A DNA stretch of 64,000 nucleotides from Saccharopolyspora flava (GCF_900116135.1 NZ_FOZX01000001.1:558001-622000), one strand, 5' to 3'. Counted from the stretch's first letter, positions 19,006 to 27,958 are shown. A program made the numbers and translations. The notes: generated by a model not told the origin, from the sequence alone.

Positions 19006-22000
19006 TCCAGGACCGCGGCGACGTCGCCCTCCTCGGGCGTCCCCTCGGCGTCCGGGGCGGCCTCCGAGGCGGAGTCCGACTTGCCCTTGAGGCGCTGCGA
19101 GATGACCTGGGTGATGCCGTCGCCGCGCATGGTGACGCCGTAGAGCGCGTCGGCGATCTCCATCGTCGGCTTCTGGTGCGTGATGATGATCAGCTGCGAG
19201 GTCGCGCGCAGCTGGTCCAGCAGCGTGATCAGCCGGCGCAGGTTGGTGTCGTCCAGCGCGGCCTCGACCTCGTCCATCACGTAGAACGGCGACGGGCGGG
19301 CGCGGAAGATCGCCACCAGCATCGCCACCGCGGTCAGCGACTTCTCGCCACCGGACAGCAGCGACAGCCGCTTGACCTTCTTGCCCGGCGGACGCGCCTC
19401 GACCTCCACGCCGGTGGTGAGCATGTCCTCGGGATCGGTGAGCGTCAGGCGCCCCTCGCCCCCGGGGAACAGGACCTTGAAGACGACCTCGAACTCCTTG
19501 GCCACGTCCTCGAACGCCGAGGAGAAGACCTCCAGGATCTTCTCGTCGACCTCCTTGACGACGCTGAGCAGGTCGCGGCGGCTGTCCTTGAGGTCCTCGA
19601 GCTGGGTGGACAGGAACTTGTAGCGCTCCTCCAGCGCCGCGAACTCCTCCAGCGCCAGCGGGTTCACCTTGCCCAGCAGCGACAGGTCCTTCTCGGCGCG
19701 CTTGGCGCGGCGCTCCTGGGTGGCGCGGTCGTAGGGCACCGGCGGCGGGGCGCTGACCTCGTCGCCGCGCTCCTTGGCCGCCTCGTACTCGGCGACCTCG
19801 GCGGGGCTCGGCGGGACCGGCACCGTCGGCCCGTACTCGTCGACCAGGTCGTCCAGGCCGATCCCGAAGTCCTCGATGATCTTGGTTTCGAGCTGCTCGA
19901 TGCGCAGCCGCTGCTCGGCCCGCACCACCTCGTCGCGGTGCACCGCGTCGGTGAGCTTCTCCAGCTCGCCGGACAGCTCCCGCACCCGCGCCCGGACCAC
20001 GCCGAGGGCCTGCTCGTGCTCGCTCTGCTTGGCCTGCGCGACGTCGCGCTCCTCGGTCGCGGCCTGCAGCGACACCGTGATCCGCTCCAGCGCCGTCTCG
20101 GCTCCGTCGACGACGGCGCGGGTGACGCGGGCGGCGCGCTCGCGGGCCTCGCGGGCGGCCTCGGCCCGGGCGCGGGCCTCCCGCTCGTGCCGGGCGGCGC
20201 GGCGCAGCTGGTCGGCGCGGCCCTGCACGGCGCGAGCGCGTTCCTCCGCGGTGCGCTGGGTCAGCCGCGCGTCCATCTCCTGCTGGCGGACGCCGGTGAG
20301 CTCGGCGGAGAGCCGGTCGCGCTCGTCGGTGTCGGGCTCGGCGGCTTCTTCCTGCTCGTTCTTGACCGCGTCGAGCCGCTCCTCCAGCTCGGCGAGCTTG
20401 GTCAGCGACTGGTCGCGGTTCTGCTCGACCTTGACCCGCTGCTCGGTGATCCGCTCGACCTCGGAGGTCGCGTTGCGGGCGGCCCGCTGCAGGCTGGAGA
20501 GCCGCTCGGTGCTGCGGGCCCGGGCGACCTTGGCCTCGTTGATCTGCTCCTGCGCGGCGCGGGCCTCGGCGCGACGCGATTCCTCCTCGGCGCGAGCGCC
20601 TTCCAGCGCCGCCGAGTGCTGCTCCAGGCGCCGCTCGGCGGCGGCCAGCTCGGCCTCGGCCTCGTCGACGGCGGCACGGACCTCGATGACGCTCTGCTTG
20701 TCGTCGGAACCGCCGGTGGCCCAGTGCGCGCCGAGGACGTCACCCGCCGACGTCACCGCCCGCACGCCCGGCTGGGCCTGCACCAGGTCCTTCGCCGCCT
20801 CCAGGGTGTCGACCACGGCGACCCGGTCGAGCGCGCTGAGCACTGCGCCGCGCAGCTCGTCCGGAGCGCTGACCAGGTCGACCGCCCAGCGGGCGGAACC
20901 GGGCAGCTGCGGCCACTGCGCGCGGTCGACGTCGGCGTCGGAGCCGACGACCACGCCGGACCGGCCCGCGTCGTCGGACTTGAGCAGTTCCAGCGCAGCG
21001 ACCGCGTCGGTGACGCCGCGGACCACGACCGCGTCGGCGACCGCGCCCAGCGCGGCGGCCAACGCCGCCTCGGCACCGGTCTCGACGGTGAGCAGCGCGG
21101 CGACCGACCCGAGCAGACCGGGCACCCGGTCCCCGGCCGCGAGCAGCGCGCCCGCGCCGTCCTTGCGCTGCAACCCCATCGACAGGGCTTCGACGCGGGC
21201 CTTCCACGAGGCGATCTCGCGCTCGGCGGCCCGCTCCTGCTTGACCAGTTCCTCGACCCGGGCGCGGGCCGCGTCGCGGGCCTGCGCGGCGGCTTCGCGG
21301 CGTTCCTGCAGGCCGGCGTCGTCGGAGTCCTGACCGCCGCTCTCCTCCTCGGCGTCGGCGAGCGCGCTGTTGGCCTCCTCCGCGCGGGCGGTGGCCTCCT
21401 CCAGGGACTCGGTGAGCCGCTCGATCTCGTCGGCGCTGTCGCTGACCTTGCCGCGCAGCGACTCGACCTGGCCGGACAGCCGGGCGGCGCCCTCGCGCCG
21501 GTCGGCGATGGCCCGGACCGCGGCCATGTGGGCCTGTTCGGCCTGCTTGAGCTGCGATTCCAGCTCGGAGCGGCGGTGCACCACGTCTTGGAGCGCTTCG
21601 CGCGCCTCCTCGACCTGCTCGCGGAGCTCGATCTCCTGCTCGGCGGCCTCTTCGGCCTCGGCGTCGAGCTGGTCGGGGTCGCGGCCGGTGCGCTGCTCCT
21701 CGCCCTGCTCGGTGAGGTGCCGGTGCCGCTCGGCGGCCAGCCGCAGCGTGCCGCGCAGGCGCTCCTCCAGCGCGGACAGCCGGTACCAGGTCTCCTGCGC
21801 CTGGTTCAGCCGCGGCGCGTCGGCGGCGACGGCCTCCTCGAGGGTCTTCTCCTCGGACTGGGCGAACTGCAGGGCCCGCTCGACCTCGGTGCGCTTGGCG
21901 CGCGCGGTCTCCTGGTCGGCCTCGTCGCGGGCCAGGTCGGCGCGGGCGGTGACCAGGTCGTCGGCGATCAGCCGCAGCCGCGCGTCGCGCAGGTCGGCCT

Positions 22001-22655
22001 GCACGGTCTGGGCCTTGCGGGCGATCTCGGCCTGCTTGCCCAGCGGTTTGAGCTGCCGCCGCAGCTCGCTGGTGAGGTCGGTCAGACGCGTCAGGTTCGC
22101 CTGCATCGCGTCGAGCTTGCGGAGCGCCTTCTCCTTGCGCTTGCGGTGCTTGAGCACACCGGCGGCCTCTTCGATGAGGCGGCGGTTCTCGTCCGGCTTG
22201 GCCTGCAGGATCGACGCCAGCTGGCCCTGACCGACGATGACGTGCATCTCGCGGCCGATACCGGAGTCCGACAGCAGTTCCTGCACGTCCATCAACCGGC
22301 ACGAGTTGCCGTTGATCTCGTACTCGCTGGCGCCGTCGCGGAACATCCGCCGCGTGATGGAGACCTCGGTGTACTCGATCGGCAGCGCGCCGTCGGCGTT
22401 GTCGATGGTCAGCGTGACCTCGGCGCGGCCCAGCGGGGCGCGACCCGCCGTGCCCGCGAAGATCACGTCCTCCATCTTGCCGCCGCGCAGGTCCTTGGCG
22501 CCCTGCTCGCCCATCACCCAGCGCAGCGCGTCGAGGACGTTGGACTTGCCCGAACCGTTGGGGCCGACGACGCAGGTGATGCCGGGTTCGAAGCGCAGCG
22601 TCGTAGCCGAGGCGAAGGACTTGAACCCCTTCAGCGTCAGGCTCTTGAGATGCAC
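19002..22655 (-). CDS. smc: chromosome segregation ATPase SMC
   Basis: SMC forms the ring-shaped condensin with ScpA and ScpB that compacts and segregates chromosomes. The 1217-residue protein has Walker A GPNGSGKS at 31-38 and the Q-loop in VMGEQGAKDLRGG. Long coiled coils flank a hinge near residues 510-640. The C-terminal half-ATPase has the signature LSGGEKSLTAVAML and Walker B FYVMDEVEAALDDTN. The start is GTG at 22655. It is followed in synteny, though not directly, by ftsY and preceded by acyP, as in Mycobacterium. Confidence 0.97.
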   Translation of the reverse strand: MHLKSLTLKGFKSFASATTLRFEPGITCVVGPNGSGKSNVLDALRWVMGEQGAKDLRGGKMEDVIFAGTAGRAPLGRAEVTLTIDNADGALPIEYTEVSITRRMFRDGASEYEINGNSCRLMDVQELLSDSGIGREMHVIVGQGQLASILQAKPDENRRLIEEAAGVLKHRKRKEKALRKLDAMQANLTRLTDLTSELRRQLKPLGKQAEIARKAQTVQADLRDARLRLIADDLVTARADLARDEADQETARAKRTEVERALQFAQSEEKTLEEAVAADAPRLNQAQETWYRLSALEERLRGTLRLAAERHRHLTEQGEEQRTGRDPDQLDAEAEEAAEQEIELREQVEEAREALQDVVHRRSELESQLKQAEQAHMAAVRAIADRREGAARLSGQVESLRGKVSDSADEIERLTESLEEATARAEEANSALADAEEESGGQDSDDAGLQERREAAAQARDAARARVEELVKQERAAEREIASWKARVEALSMGLQRKDGAGALLAAGDRVPGLLGSVAALLTVETGAEAALAAALGAVADAVVVRGVTDAVAALELLKSDDAGRSGVVVGSDADVDRAQWPQLPGSARWAVDLVSAPDELRGAVLSALDRVAVVDTLEAAKDLVQAQPGVRAVTSAGDVLGAHWATGGSDDKQSVIEVRAAVDEAEAELAAAERRLEQHSAALEGARAEEESRRAEARAAQEQINEAKVARARSTERLSSLQRAARNATSEVERITEQRVKVEQNRDQSLTKLAELEERLDAVKNEQEEAAEPDTDERDRLSAELTGVRQQEMDARLTQRTAEERARAVQGRADQLRRAARHEREARARAEAAREARERAARVTRAVVDGAETALERITVSLQAATEERDVAQAKQSEHEQALGVVRARVRELSGELEKLTDAVHRDEVVRAEQRLRIEQLETKIIEDFGIGLDDLVDEYGPTVPVPPSPAEVAEYEAAKERGDEVSAPPPVPYDRATQERRAKRAEKDLSLLGKVNPLALEEFAALEERYKFLSTQLEDLKDSRRDLLSVVKEVDEKILEVFSSAFEDVAKEFEVVFKVLFPGGEGRLTLTDPEDMLTTGVEVEARPPGKKVKRLSLLSGGEKSLTAVAMLVAIFRARPSPFYVMDEVEAALDDTNLRRLITLLDQLRATSQLIIITHQKPTMEIADALYGVTMRGDGITQVISQRLKGKSDSASEAAPDAEGTPEEGDVAAVLD

Positions 22656-22746
22656 GGCTGCCGTCGACCTCTCTACGTCGGATGCGCGACCACGTCCGGG
22701 AGACTCTATCGTCGATCGATCGGGATCCGACGCAGAACCGCTGGTT

Positions 22747-23031
22747 CTAGCGCTCCACGAAGCCGCTCAAGCCGCCCTTGGGCTCCATCCAGAGCTCGGC
22801 GACGTGGTCCACGCGGCCGGGCGTGCTGCCGGAGCGCAAGGCCTCCAGGAGCTTCTCGCAGTCCCGCCGGGGACCTTCGGCGACGACCTCGACGCGCCCC
22901 GCGGGCAGGTTGGTGGCGCTGCCGACCAACCCCAGCTCCAACGCGCGCGACCGCGTCCACCAGCGAAAACCCACGCCCTGCACGTGTCCGTGCACGCGTG
23001 CCAGCAGTCGTACCGGCTCCTGTTCCGTCAC
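22747..23031 (-). CDS. acyP: acylphosphatase
   Basis: A 94-residue acylphosphatase that hydrolyses carboxyl-phosphate bonds such as acetyl phosphate. The phosphate-binding loop GHVQGVGFRWW with the catalytic Arg 23 and the catalytic Asn in SATNLPAGRVEV (Asn 41) are present. The start is GTG at 23031, with GGGG just upstream. It lies 91 nt before smc on the same strand, as in other actinobacteria. The usual upstream neighbour mutM is displaced by about 25 kb. Confidence 0.94.
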   Translation of the reverse strand: MTEQEPVRLLARVHGHVQGVGFRWWTRSRALELGLVGSATNLPAGRVEVVAEGPRRDCEKLLEALRSGSTPGRVDHVAELWMEPKGGLSGFVER

Positions 23032-23175
23032 GGTCCCCGATGATGCCGCGCGGCCGACGAGGTCACATCACCGGCGGTTGATCGGGGCGAATCCGGCCCC
23101 CGGTATGATCCGCCAGATCCCGGCGCGCCCGGGACATCGGGGGACGAGGACGAACCGACACGAGTTGGGGCACCG

Positions 23176-23658
23176 ATGGACCCGTTAGACGTGGAAGACC
23201 CGGACGCCCGGCCGAAGCGCCTGGTGATGCTCGCCGCGTCCGGCATCGCCGTCGCCACGATCTTCGCCACCACCGCCGTCGTCGTGGCCGGTTCCAGCGA
23301 GCAGCGGGAATCCGCCGGCCCGGACATCACGCTGCGCCCCTCGACCTCGCGCACCACCACGTCGTGGACCACGGCACCGCCGCTGCCGCCGGGCCCGCCG
23401 ATCACCGGCACCACCAGCTCGGAGACCACCAGCAGCCACGAGAAGGCGACGACCACCCGCACCTCGACCTCGACCAGCCCGTCGACGACGCTGCCGCCTC
23501 CCCCGCCGCCCACGACCACGACGCCGTCGTCACCGCGCCCGACGCCGACCAGGCCGTCCCCGACTCATCCGCCGACGACGCCTCCGACCACCACGACCAC
23601 GCCGAGCACGACCGAGACCCCGCCGCACGGCCCGAGCGCGAGCACGACCTCGAGCTGA
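23176..23658 (+). CDS. Thr/Pro-rich membrane-anchored or secreted protein
   Basis: A 160-residue protein with a short acidic N-terminus, one hydrophobic segment (about 15-38, RLVMLAASGIAVATIFATTAVVVAG) and then an extracellular low-complexity stretch of Thr, Ser and Pro up to the stop. Such Thr/Pro stalks are often O-mannosylated in actinobacteria. No catalytic domain is visible. The codon bias toward GC-rich third positions and the overlap of its stop with the following start (TGATG) support it being real. Function unknown. Confidence 0.68.
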   Translation: MDPLDVEDPDARPKRLVMLAASGIAVATIFATTAVVVAGSSEQRESAGPDITLRPSTSRTTTSWTTAPPLPPGPPITGTTSSETTSSHEKATTTRTSTSTSPSTTLPPPPPPTTTTPSSPRPTPTRPSPTHPPTTPPTTTTTPSTTETPPHGPSASTTSS

Positions 23659-23846
23659 TGTCGCTGGCAGTGCACGCGTGCCGGTCGCTGTGCTCCTGGC
23701 ACCGGACGCCCAAGGAACTCGACGGTCTTCCGCTGCTGGCGTGCCGCGGCTGCGGTTCGCAGTGGATCCGCAGCGAGGCGTGGACGCCGATCGACCACAC
23801 CGGGCGGATTCCCGACGACGTGCGCGCCGAGCTCCGCGAGCGCTGA
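23658..23846 (+). CDS. 62-residue zinc-ribbon-like protein of unknown function
   Basis: This small gene starts at the ATG overlapping the previous stop by one base (TGATG), which implies translational coupling. It has Cys residues in VHACRSLCSWHR and a CxxC in ACRGCGSQW that could bind one zinc atom, and a charged C-terminus (PDDVRAELRER). It converges with the kinase gene 3 nt further on. No family is recognised. The evidence is the coupling, the zinc-ribbon-like spacing and the fit between neighbours. Confidence 0.6.
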   Translation: MSLAVHACRSLCSWHRTPKELDGLPLLACRGCGSQWIRSEAWTPIDHTGRIPDDVRAELRER

Positions 23847-23849
23847 GGT

Positions 23850-24467
23850 TCAGCTCGGGTCGCCCTCGACGATCAGGTCCGCGCGGTCGCGGGTGGCGGC
23901 CACGACCGCGGCGTTGCGCTCGTCGCTGCGGTGCACCCACTCGGTCGCCTCGGCGAGGGTGCGGCCGTAGCGGACGTGCCGGTCGATGAGGCGCTGCACG
24001 CGCTCGTCGTCGTCGGGGGCGAGGAACCAGCACTCGTCGAGCAGACCGCGCACCGGTGCCCACGGCGGGGTGTCGAGCAGCAGGTAGTTGCCCTCGGTGA
24101 TGATCAGCGGGACGTCGGGGTCCACGGCGATCTCGGCGGCGAAGGACTCCTCGATCTCGCGGTGGAAGCTCGGCGCGAAGACGGTCTCGGAGCCCTCGCG
24201 GATCCGCCGCAGCAGCGCGACGTACCCGGCGGCGTCGAAGGTGTCCGGGGCTCCCTTGCGATCGGCCCGCCCCAGCCGCCGCAGCTGCGCGTTGGCCAGG
24301 TGGAACCCGTCCATGGGAACGAGGACCGCCCGGTCCCCGAGCGCGTCCAGCACCCGCTCGGCCACGGTCCCCTTCCCGGCCCCGGGCGCCCCGGCGATCC
24401 CCAGGATCCGCCGCCGCCGCCCGTCACCAGCGAGCCGCTCCGCCCGCGAGATCAACTCCGAGTACAC
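23850..24467 (-). CDS. nucleoside/sugar kinase of the uridine-kinase-like P-loop family
   Basis: A 205-residue kinase with Walker A GIAGAPGAGKGTVAERVL (about 24-41), then the substrate region LVPMDGFHLANAQLRRLG, the Walker B-like IITEGNYLLLDTPPW, and a lid with RHVRYGRTLAEATEWVHRSDERN. This is the pattern of the nucleoside/nucleotide kinase group related to uridine kinase and pantothenate kinase (YggC/FrcK-like proteins). The exact substrate is not clear. The start is GTG at 24467. It is convergent with the zinc-ribbon gene. Confidence 0.85.
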   Translation of the reverse strand: MYSELISRAERLAGDGRRRRILGIAGAPGAGKGTVAERVLDALGDRAVLVPMDGFHLANAQLRRLGRADRKGAPDTFDAAGYVALLRRIREGSETVFAPSFHREIEESFAAEIAVDPDVPLIITEGNYLLLDTPPWAPVRGLLDECWFLAPDDDERVQRLIDRHVRYGRTLAEATEWVHRSDERNAAVVAATRDRADLIVEGDPS

Positions 24468-24512
24468 GCCCCCACCCTAGTTCGCGTCCCGTCCCCCACC
24501 CGAGTCACCAGC

Positions 24513-24581
24513 GGACAGTTTTAGCCATAACTACCCACCCTCGGTGCCCGAATTGTCCGGAAAGTTATGGCTAGAACTGTC
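24513..24581. repeat. 20-bp inverted repeat around a 29-nt centre
   Basis: GGACAGTTTTAGCCATAACT (24513-24532) and AGTTATGGCTAGAACTGTCC (24562-24581) are reverse complements except for one position, which can form a G-U pair. It lies upstream of the kinase start (24467) and downstream of espG (24723). It could be a terminator for the ESX cluster or the footprint of a small mobile element. Confidence 0.7.
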
Positions 24582-24630
24582 CACTGCCCACCACCACTCC
24601 GACCGCCACCGCGGCTCCTCACTCCACCCC

Positions 24631-24678
24631 GCGCGAAAACCCCGGTTTTCATCGCGTCGAAAACCCCGGTTTTCGCGC
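24631..24678. repeat. paired copies of a 16-bp palindrome
   Basis: The perfect palindrome GAAAACCCCGGTTTTC occurs at 24635-24650 and again at 24659-24674, with GCGC flanking the outer ends so that the whole segment is itself near-palindromic. It lies 45 nt beyond the espG stop. The role is unknown; alternative hairpins could form from either copy or from the outer arms. Confidence 0.75.
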
Positions 24679-24722
24679 GATGAATGTTGCGGTTTTTGAC
24701 GGTGGGGTCGGGTGATCGGGGG

Positions 24723-25619
24723 TTAGGGGAAGGTGGGGTTGGGGAAGTCGTGACCCGTGAAGTCGTGACCGGGGAAGTCGTTCGCGGGGAAGGCGTGGGG
24801 GGTGGGGTTGTGGGTGGTGGGGTCTTCCCAGACTTCGGCGAGGAGTTCTCGGGCGTAGGTGGCAAGGCGGGCGTTGTCGGCCGGGGCGATGGTGCTCCAG
24901 GCCCGGCCGTCGCCGCTGGAGCGGACGACGTGCAGGTAGCGGCCTCGGTCGGTGTCGTGGAAGGCGACGACGCGACCGGCGCGGTCGGGTTTGCCGCGAC
25001 CGGGATTGCCCTCGGCGCCGAACTGGCCGCGAATCCCCATGTTGTCGGCCATGTTCGCGATGTCGGCCGCGTCGTCGTGGCCGATGCCCAGGATCCGCAG
25101 CTCGTCGGTGAGCACCAGGCGTCCGCGATCACCCGCGGCGGCCGAGGCCTTGCGCAGCACGTCGTGCGGCAGGCTCACCGCCCGCCCGGGACCGGGCGGC
25201 ACGTCGCCGGCGACCGACACGGCGGCCTCGGCCAGCGAACCCCCGCGGATCGGGGTCATCTCGACCACGTCGCCGTCGACGACCGTCAACAGCCCCTCAC
25301 CGCCGTTGGCGCAGGCCAGGGCCCGGATCGGGCGGTCCGCCCAGATGCGGACGTCGATGCTGCGCTGCGGCCGGTCCAGCAGACCGAGCAGGTCGGCGAA
25401 CTCGACCTCGACCCGGTCCCGCTTCGCCTCGGCGAGACGCTTGCGCCGCAACGACTCCCACGCCTGCGCGACGAGTTCGGCCCGCTCGGTGAAGGTCGTG
25501 CCGGGGCTGGGCACGTCGAGGATGATGTGCCGCCGCTCGTCGAGCCCGGCCGCCTCGCAGACGACGTCGAACTCCAGGACCGACAGGTTGATCGGCTCTG
25601 CTTCTGCTCCAGGACGCAC
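24723..25619 (-). CDS. EspG-family ESX secretion-associated protein
   Basis: A 298-residue protein resembling the EspG family, the cytosolic chaperones of PPE proteins in type VII secretion. Family-like features are the N-terminal LSVLEFDVVCEAAGL, PGTTFTERAELVAQAWESLRRK, DVRIWADRPIRALACANG, and the C-terminal HDTDRGRYLHVVRSSGDGRAW. The last 22 residues are an irregular repeat of DFPGHDFTGHDFP units encoded by 15-nt DNA repeats at about 24737-24788. The start GTG at 25619 is 2 nt from the stop of the PPE-like gene, its probable client. No EccA-E machinery genes are near. Confidence 0.8.
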   Translation of the reverse strand: MRPGAEAEPINLSVLEFDVVCEAAGLDERRHIILDVPSPGTTFTERAELVAQAWESLRRKRLAEAKRDRVEVEFADLLGLLDRPQRSIDVRIWADRPIRALACANGGEGLLTVVDGDVVEMTPIRGGSLAEAAVSVAGDVPPGPGRAVSLPHDVLRKASAAAGDRGRLVLTDELRILGIGHDDAADIANMADNMGIRGQFGAEGNPGRGKPDRAGRVVAFHDTDRGRYLHVVRSSGDGRAWSTIAPADNARLATYARELLAEVWEDPTTHNPTPHAFPANDFPGHDFTGHDFPNPTFP

Positions 25620-25621
25620 GG

Positions 25622-26962
25622 TCAGTTCCGCTTCTCCGGCCGGTCGTCGGCCCCGCCGCCCTGAGCCGCGCCGTCCTCAGCCGCCCCGCCGTCGGAGGCA
25701 CCGTCATCCGAAGCGGCGTCCTCGGTCTCGGACTCGACGTGCCCGAGCACGGCGGGGGCGACCAGCCGGTCGTCGTCGAACGGCGTTTCCTCGGCGGTGT
25801 ACTTGTTCTCGTGCTCGGCGTCCTCGCCGGGCTTCTCGCCGCGCGTGGCCGCCGGCGACATCACCGATCCCGGTGCGGGCCTGCTGCCGGGCGTGCCGCC
25901 CGCGGCCTTGCCCGCCACGGTGTCGCCCGGTCCGCCGCCGATCGTCCCGCCGCGCGCCGCAGGCGCTTTCGGCTCGGCACCGGGGACGACCTTGGGTCCG
26001 GCGGTGGCCGGAGTCCGGCCGCCGAGGGCCCGGCTCGCGGCGTAGGCGCCGATCCCGGCCACGGCCGCACCACCCGCGGCGACGCCGAGGACCGTGCCGG
26101 TGCTGATACCGGTGTCGGCACCCGCCTGCGGGTCCGGCTCGGCGTCGAACTCGGCCCCGAACTCATCGGCCCCGTGCTCGTCCGCACCGTGTTCGTCGGC
26201 CCCGTGCTCGTCCTGCCCGTGCTCCGGGCGCTCCTCGCCGGGACGTTCCTGCCCAGAAGGAGGTTGCGCCGCAGGCGGTTTCGGCGCGACGGGCCGATCC
26301 CCGCCCACGCTGCCACCGACCACCACACCGGAGGCCTCCCCCGGCGTCGAACCGAAGGACCCGATCCCGGCCGAGGGAACCGATCCCGAGGACGCCGCGG
26401 GCGCCACCGCGGCCGCGGGCATCGTCGGCAGCGGCTGGTAGGCCTGGGCCTGCTCGACCGAGGTGTCGCGGTAGTTCGACAGCGCCGCCTGCGCGGCCTG
26501 CTTCTGCGCCTCGATCCGCTTGGCCTCCTGGTCGTAGTCGCTCTCGTAGCCGAAAGCGCCTCCGGCCCACTCGAAGACGTTCTCCGACTGGCTGTGCCGC
26601 AGCTCGTCGGCGTTGGGCAGCGCGTGCCGCGCCGACTCGTACCCGCCTGCCTGCGCGTCGACGCTGCTCGCCGACACCGCGAGGGGGTCGGGCGCGTCGC
26701 CGAAGGCCACGCTCTGCTGCCGGGTCGCCTCGGCCGCGAGGCTGCCCGCGTTGCCCTGCCACTCGACCTGGAGCTTGCCGAGCTCGCGGCGCAGCGTGTC
26801 GTCGAGGTCGACGACGACCTGCACGCACTGGTCGAGCGCCCGCACGGCCCCCTGCATCGCCTGGGTGCCCTGGCCCTGCTTGATCTGGGCGATCCACTCC
26901 TGAAGCTCGGGGATGTCCATCCCCTTGAAGCGGATGTCGCGGATCGGGTCGATGTAGGTCAT
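25622..26962 (-). CDS. PPE/WXG100-superfamily-like protein with a disordered C-terminus
   Basis: A 446-residue protein. Residues 1-170 are helical and carry a WxG-type turn in LQVEWQGNAGSLAAEATRQ, flanked by long helices, as in PPE and WXG100-related substrates of type VII secretion. From about 190 the sequence is low-complexity (Ala/Gly/Pro/Glu/Asp/His), with a repeated DEHGADEHGADE stretch and one hydrophobic segment (GTVLGVAAGGAAVAGIGAYAA). It lies between a DUF3558 lipoprotein and EspG, which supports export by an ESX system. It is not a classical PPE: no N-terminal Pro-Pro-Glu is present. Confidence 0.72.
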   Translation of the reverse strand: MTYIDPIRDIRFKGMDIPELQEWIAQIKQGQGTQAMQGAVRALDQCVQVVVDLDDTLRRELGKLQVEWQGNAGSLAAEATRQQSVAFGDAPDPLAVSASSVDAQAGGYESARHALPNADELRHSQSENVFEWAGGAFGYESDYDQEAKRIEAQKQAAQAALSNYRDTSVEQAQAYQPLPTMPAAAVAPAASSGSVPSAGIGSFGSTPGEASGVVVGGSVGGDRPVAPKPPAAQPPSGQERPGEERPEHGQDEHGADEHGADEHGADEFGAEFDAEPDPQAGADTGISTGTVLGVAAGGAAVAGIGAYAASRALGGRTPATAGPKVVPGAEPKAPAARGGTIGGGPGDTVAGKAAGGTPGSRPAPGSVMSPAATRGEKPGEDAEHENKYTAEETPFDDDRLVAPAVLGHVESETEDAASDDGASDGGAAEDGAAQGGGADDRPEKRN

Positions 26963-26972
26963 GCCCGGCCCC

Positions 26973-27587
26973 CTAGCTCTGCGCCTGCACCGTGGTGACG
27001 ACGGAATGCGCCGCCGTCTGGGCCTTCTCGCACATCTGGTCCGCGTTCATCGCGCCCGGCGTCTGCAGCTGCATGTTGACCCACACCGTCTGACCCTGCG
27101 CCGCGTCGATGAACGCATCGCACCCCAGGCTCTCGCCGCCACCGATCTGGCTCTGCACGGCGCTGAAACCGTTGAGCGCGTAGACCTGTCGCGAACCCGG
27201 ACTGGAGTTGATCTTGTCGAGGAACAGCTCGATCGGCTCCGGAACGATGCGCACGCCGATCGCGAACCGCGCCGCACCCGTGTCGCCGAGGAACCCGCAG
27301 CCGTTGTAGTTGTCGCCGTGCTTGATGACCGGCTGACCGCCCCCGATCTGCAACGACCGCTGCTGCTCGGCGGTCAACCAGGTGCACACGTCGTCGTCCT
27401 GCTTGCCCGCGACGGGCAGATCCCCCGGTCGCGGCGGCAGCTTCACCTCGTCGTCGGCGGCGGGAGCGCTGCTGGGCTCCGGAGCCGGGTCGGGACCGTC
27501 CACGGTGCACCCGGTCAGGACGAGCAGGGCCGCGGCGACCGTCGTCGCAGCGGACCAGGTACGCACTCGCACCGCGGTTCCCCTCAC
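26973..27587 (-). CDS. DUF3558-family lipoprotein
   Basis: A 204-residue putative lipoprotein. The signal peptide (about 8-27) ends in the lipobox VLTGC, with Cys at about 27. The mature part has two Cys in DDVCTWLT and YNGCGFL, then CDAFIDAAQGQTVWV and MCEKAQTAAHSVV, which fits the DUF3558 fold seen in actinobacterial surface lipoproteins. The start is GTG at 27587, overlapping the stop of the upstream EspC-like gene as GTGA. It is in the same operon as the PPE-like and EspG genes. Function unknown. Confidence 0.82.
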   Translation of the reverse strand: MRGTAVRVRTWSAATTVAAALLVLTGCTVDGPDPAPEPSSAPAADDEVKLPPRPGDLPVAGKQDDDVCTWLTAEQQRSLQIGGGQPVIKHGDNYNGCGFLGDTGAARFAIGVRIVPEPIELFLDKINSSPGSRQVYALNGFSAVQSQIGGGESLGCDAFIDAAQGQTVWVNMQLQTPGAMNADQMCEKAQTAAHSVVTTVQAQS

Positions 27588-27958
27588 TTCGCTCCTCGCG
27601 TGAGCTGGAAGGAGGCGCTGATCTCCTCGTCGGTGTAGCCGTACTGCCTGGCGGCCTCACCGAGCTGCTCCCCGAGCTTCACGACGTTGTCGACGTACTG
27701 CATGAGCCTGTTGAAGTGCGAATCCTGGTTGCCCAGCAGGTAGGCCGTCCAGGTGATCGCGGCGTGCTTGCTGACCTCGTCGCCCGCGGGTGGCGTGACC
27801 TGGAGGCTGGCGGCGAGGTTGTACAGCCGCTCGCGCGCGTCCTCGGCTGCGGACAGGATGGTCTTGCGGACCTCGAGGACGTTGTCCCCGTTGACCGTGA
27901 TGGTCTGCGCGGCCGCTCCGGAATCCGGCGCGGGAGGCGGCGGCAGTGGCGTCGTCAT
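27584..27958 (-). CDS. EspC/WXG100-like small helical protein
   Basis: A 124-residue protein. After a Pro-rich N-terminus (MTTPLPPPPAPDSG) it is almost entirely helical: VLEVRKTILSAAEDARERLY, then HAAITWTAYLLGNQDSHF, then VVKLGEQLGEAARQYGYTDEE. The size, the two-helix layout and the C-terminal AARQYGYTDEEI resemble ESX-exported EspC-type proteins. I chose the ATG at 27958; the upstream frame to 28297 is not protein-like. First gene of a four-gene ESX accessory operon whose start-stop junctions are tight (overlaps of 4 nt and gaps of 2 to 10 nt). Confidence 0.72.
   Translation of the reverse strand: MTTPLPPPPAPDSGAAAQTITVNGDNVLEVRKTILSAAEDARERLYNLAASLQVTPPAGDEVSKHAAITWTAYLLGNQDSHFNRLMQYVDNVVKLGEQLGEAARQYGYTDEEISASFQLTRGAK

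Noticed and set aside
18813-23081. A very long open frame (over 1,400 codons) on the plus strand opposite smc
   Set aside because: High G+C DNA leaves long open frames opposite genes. The translated product is Leu/Gly/Arg-rich low-complexity sequence, and smc on the minus strand is unmistakable.
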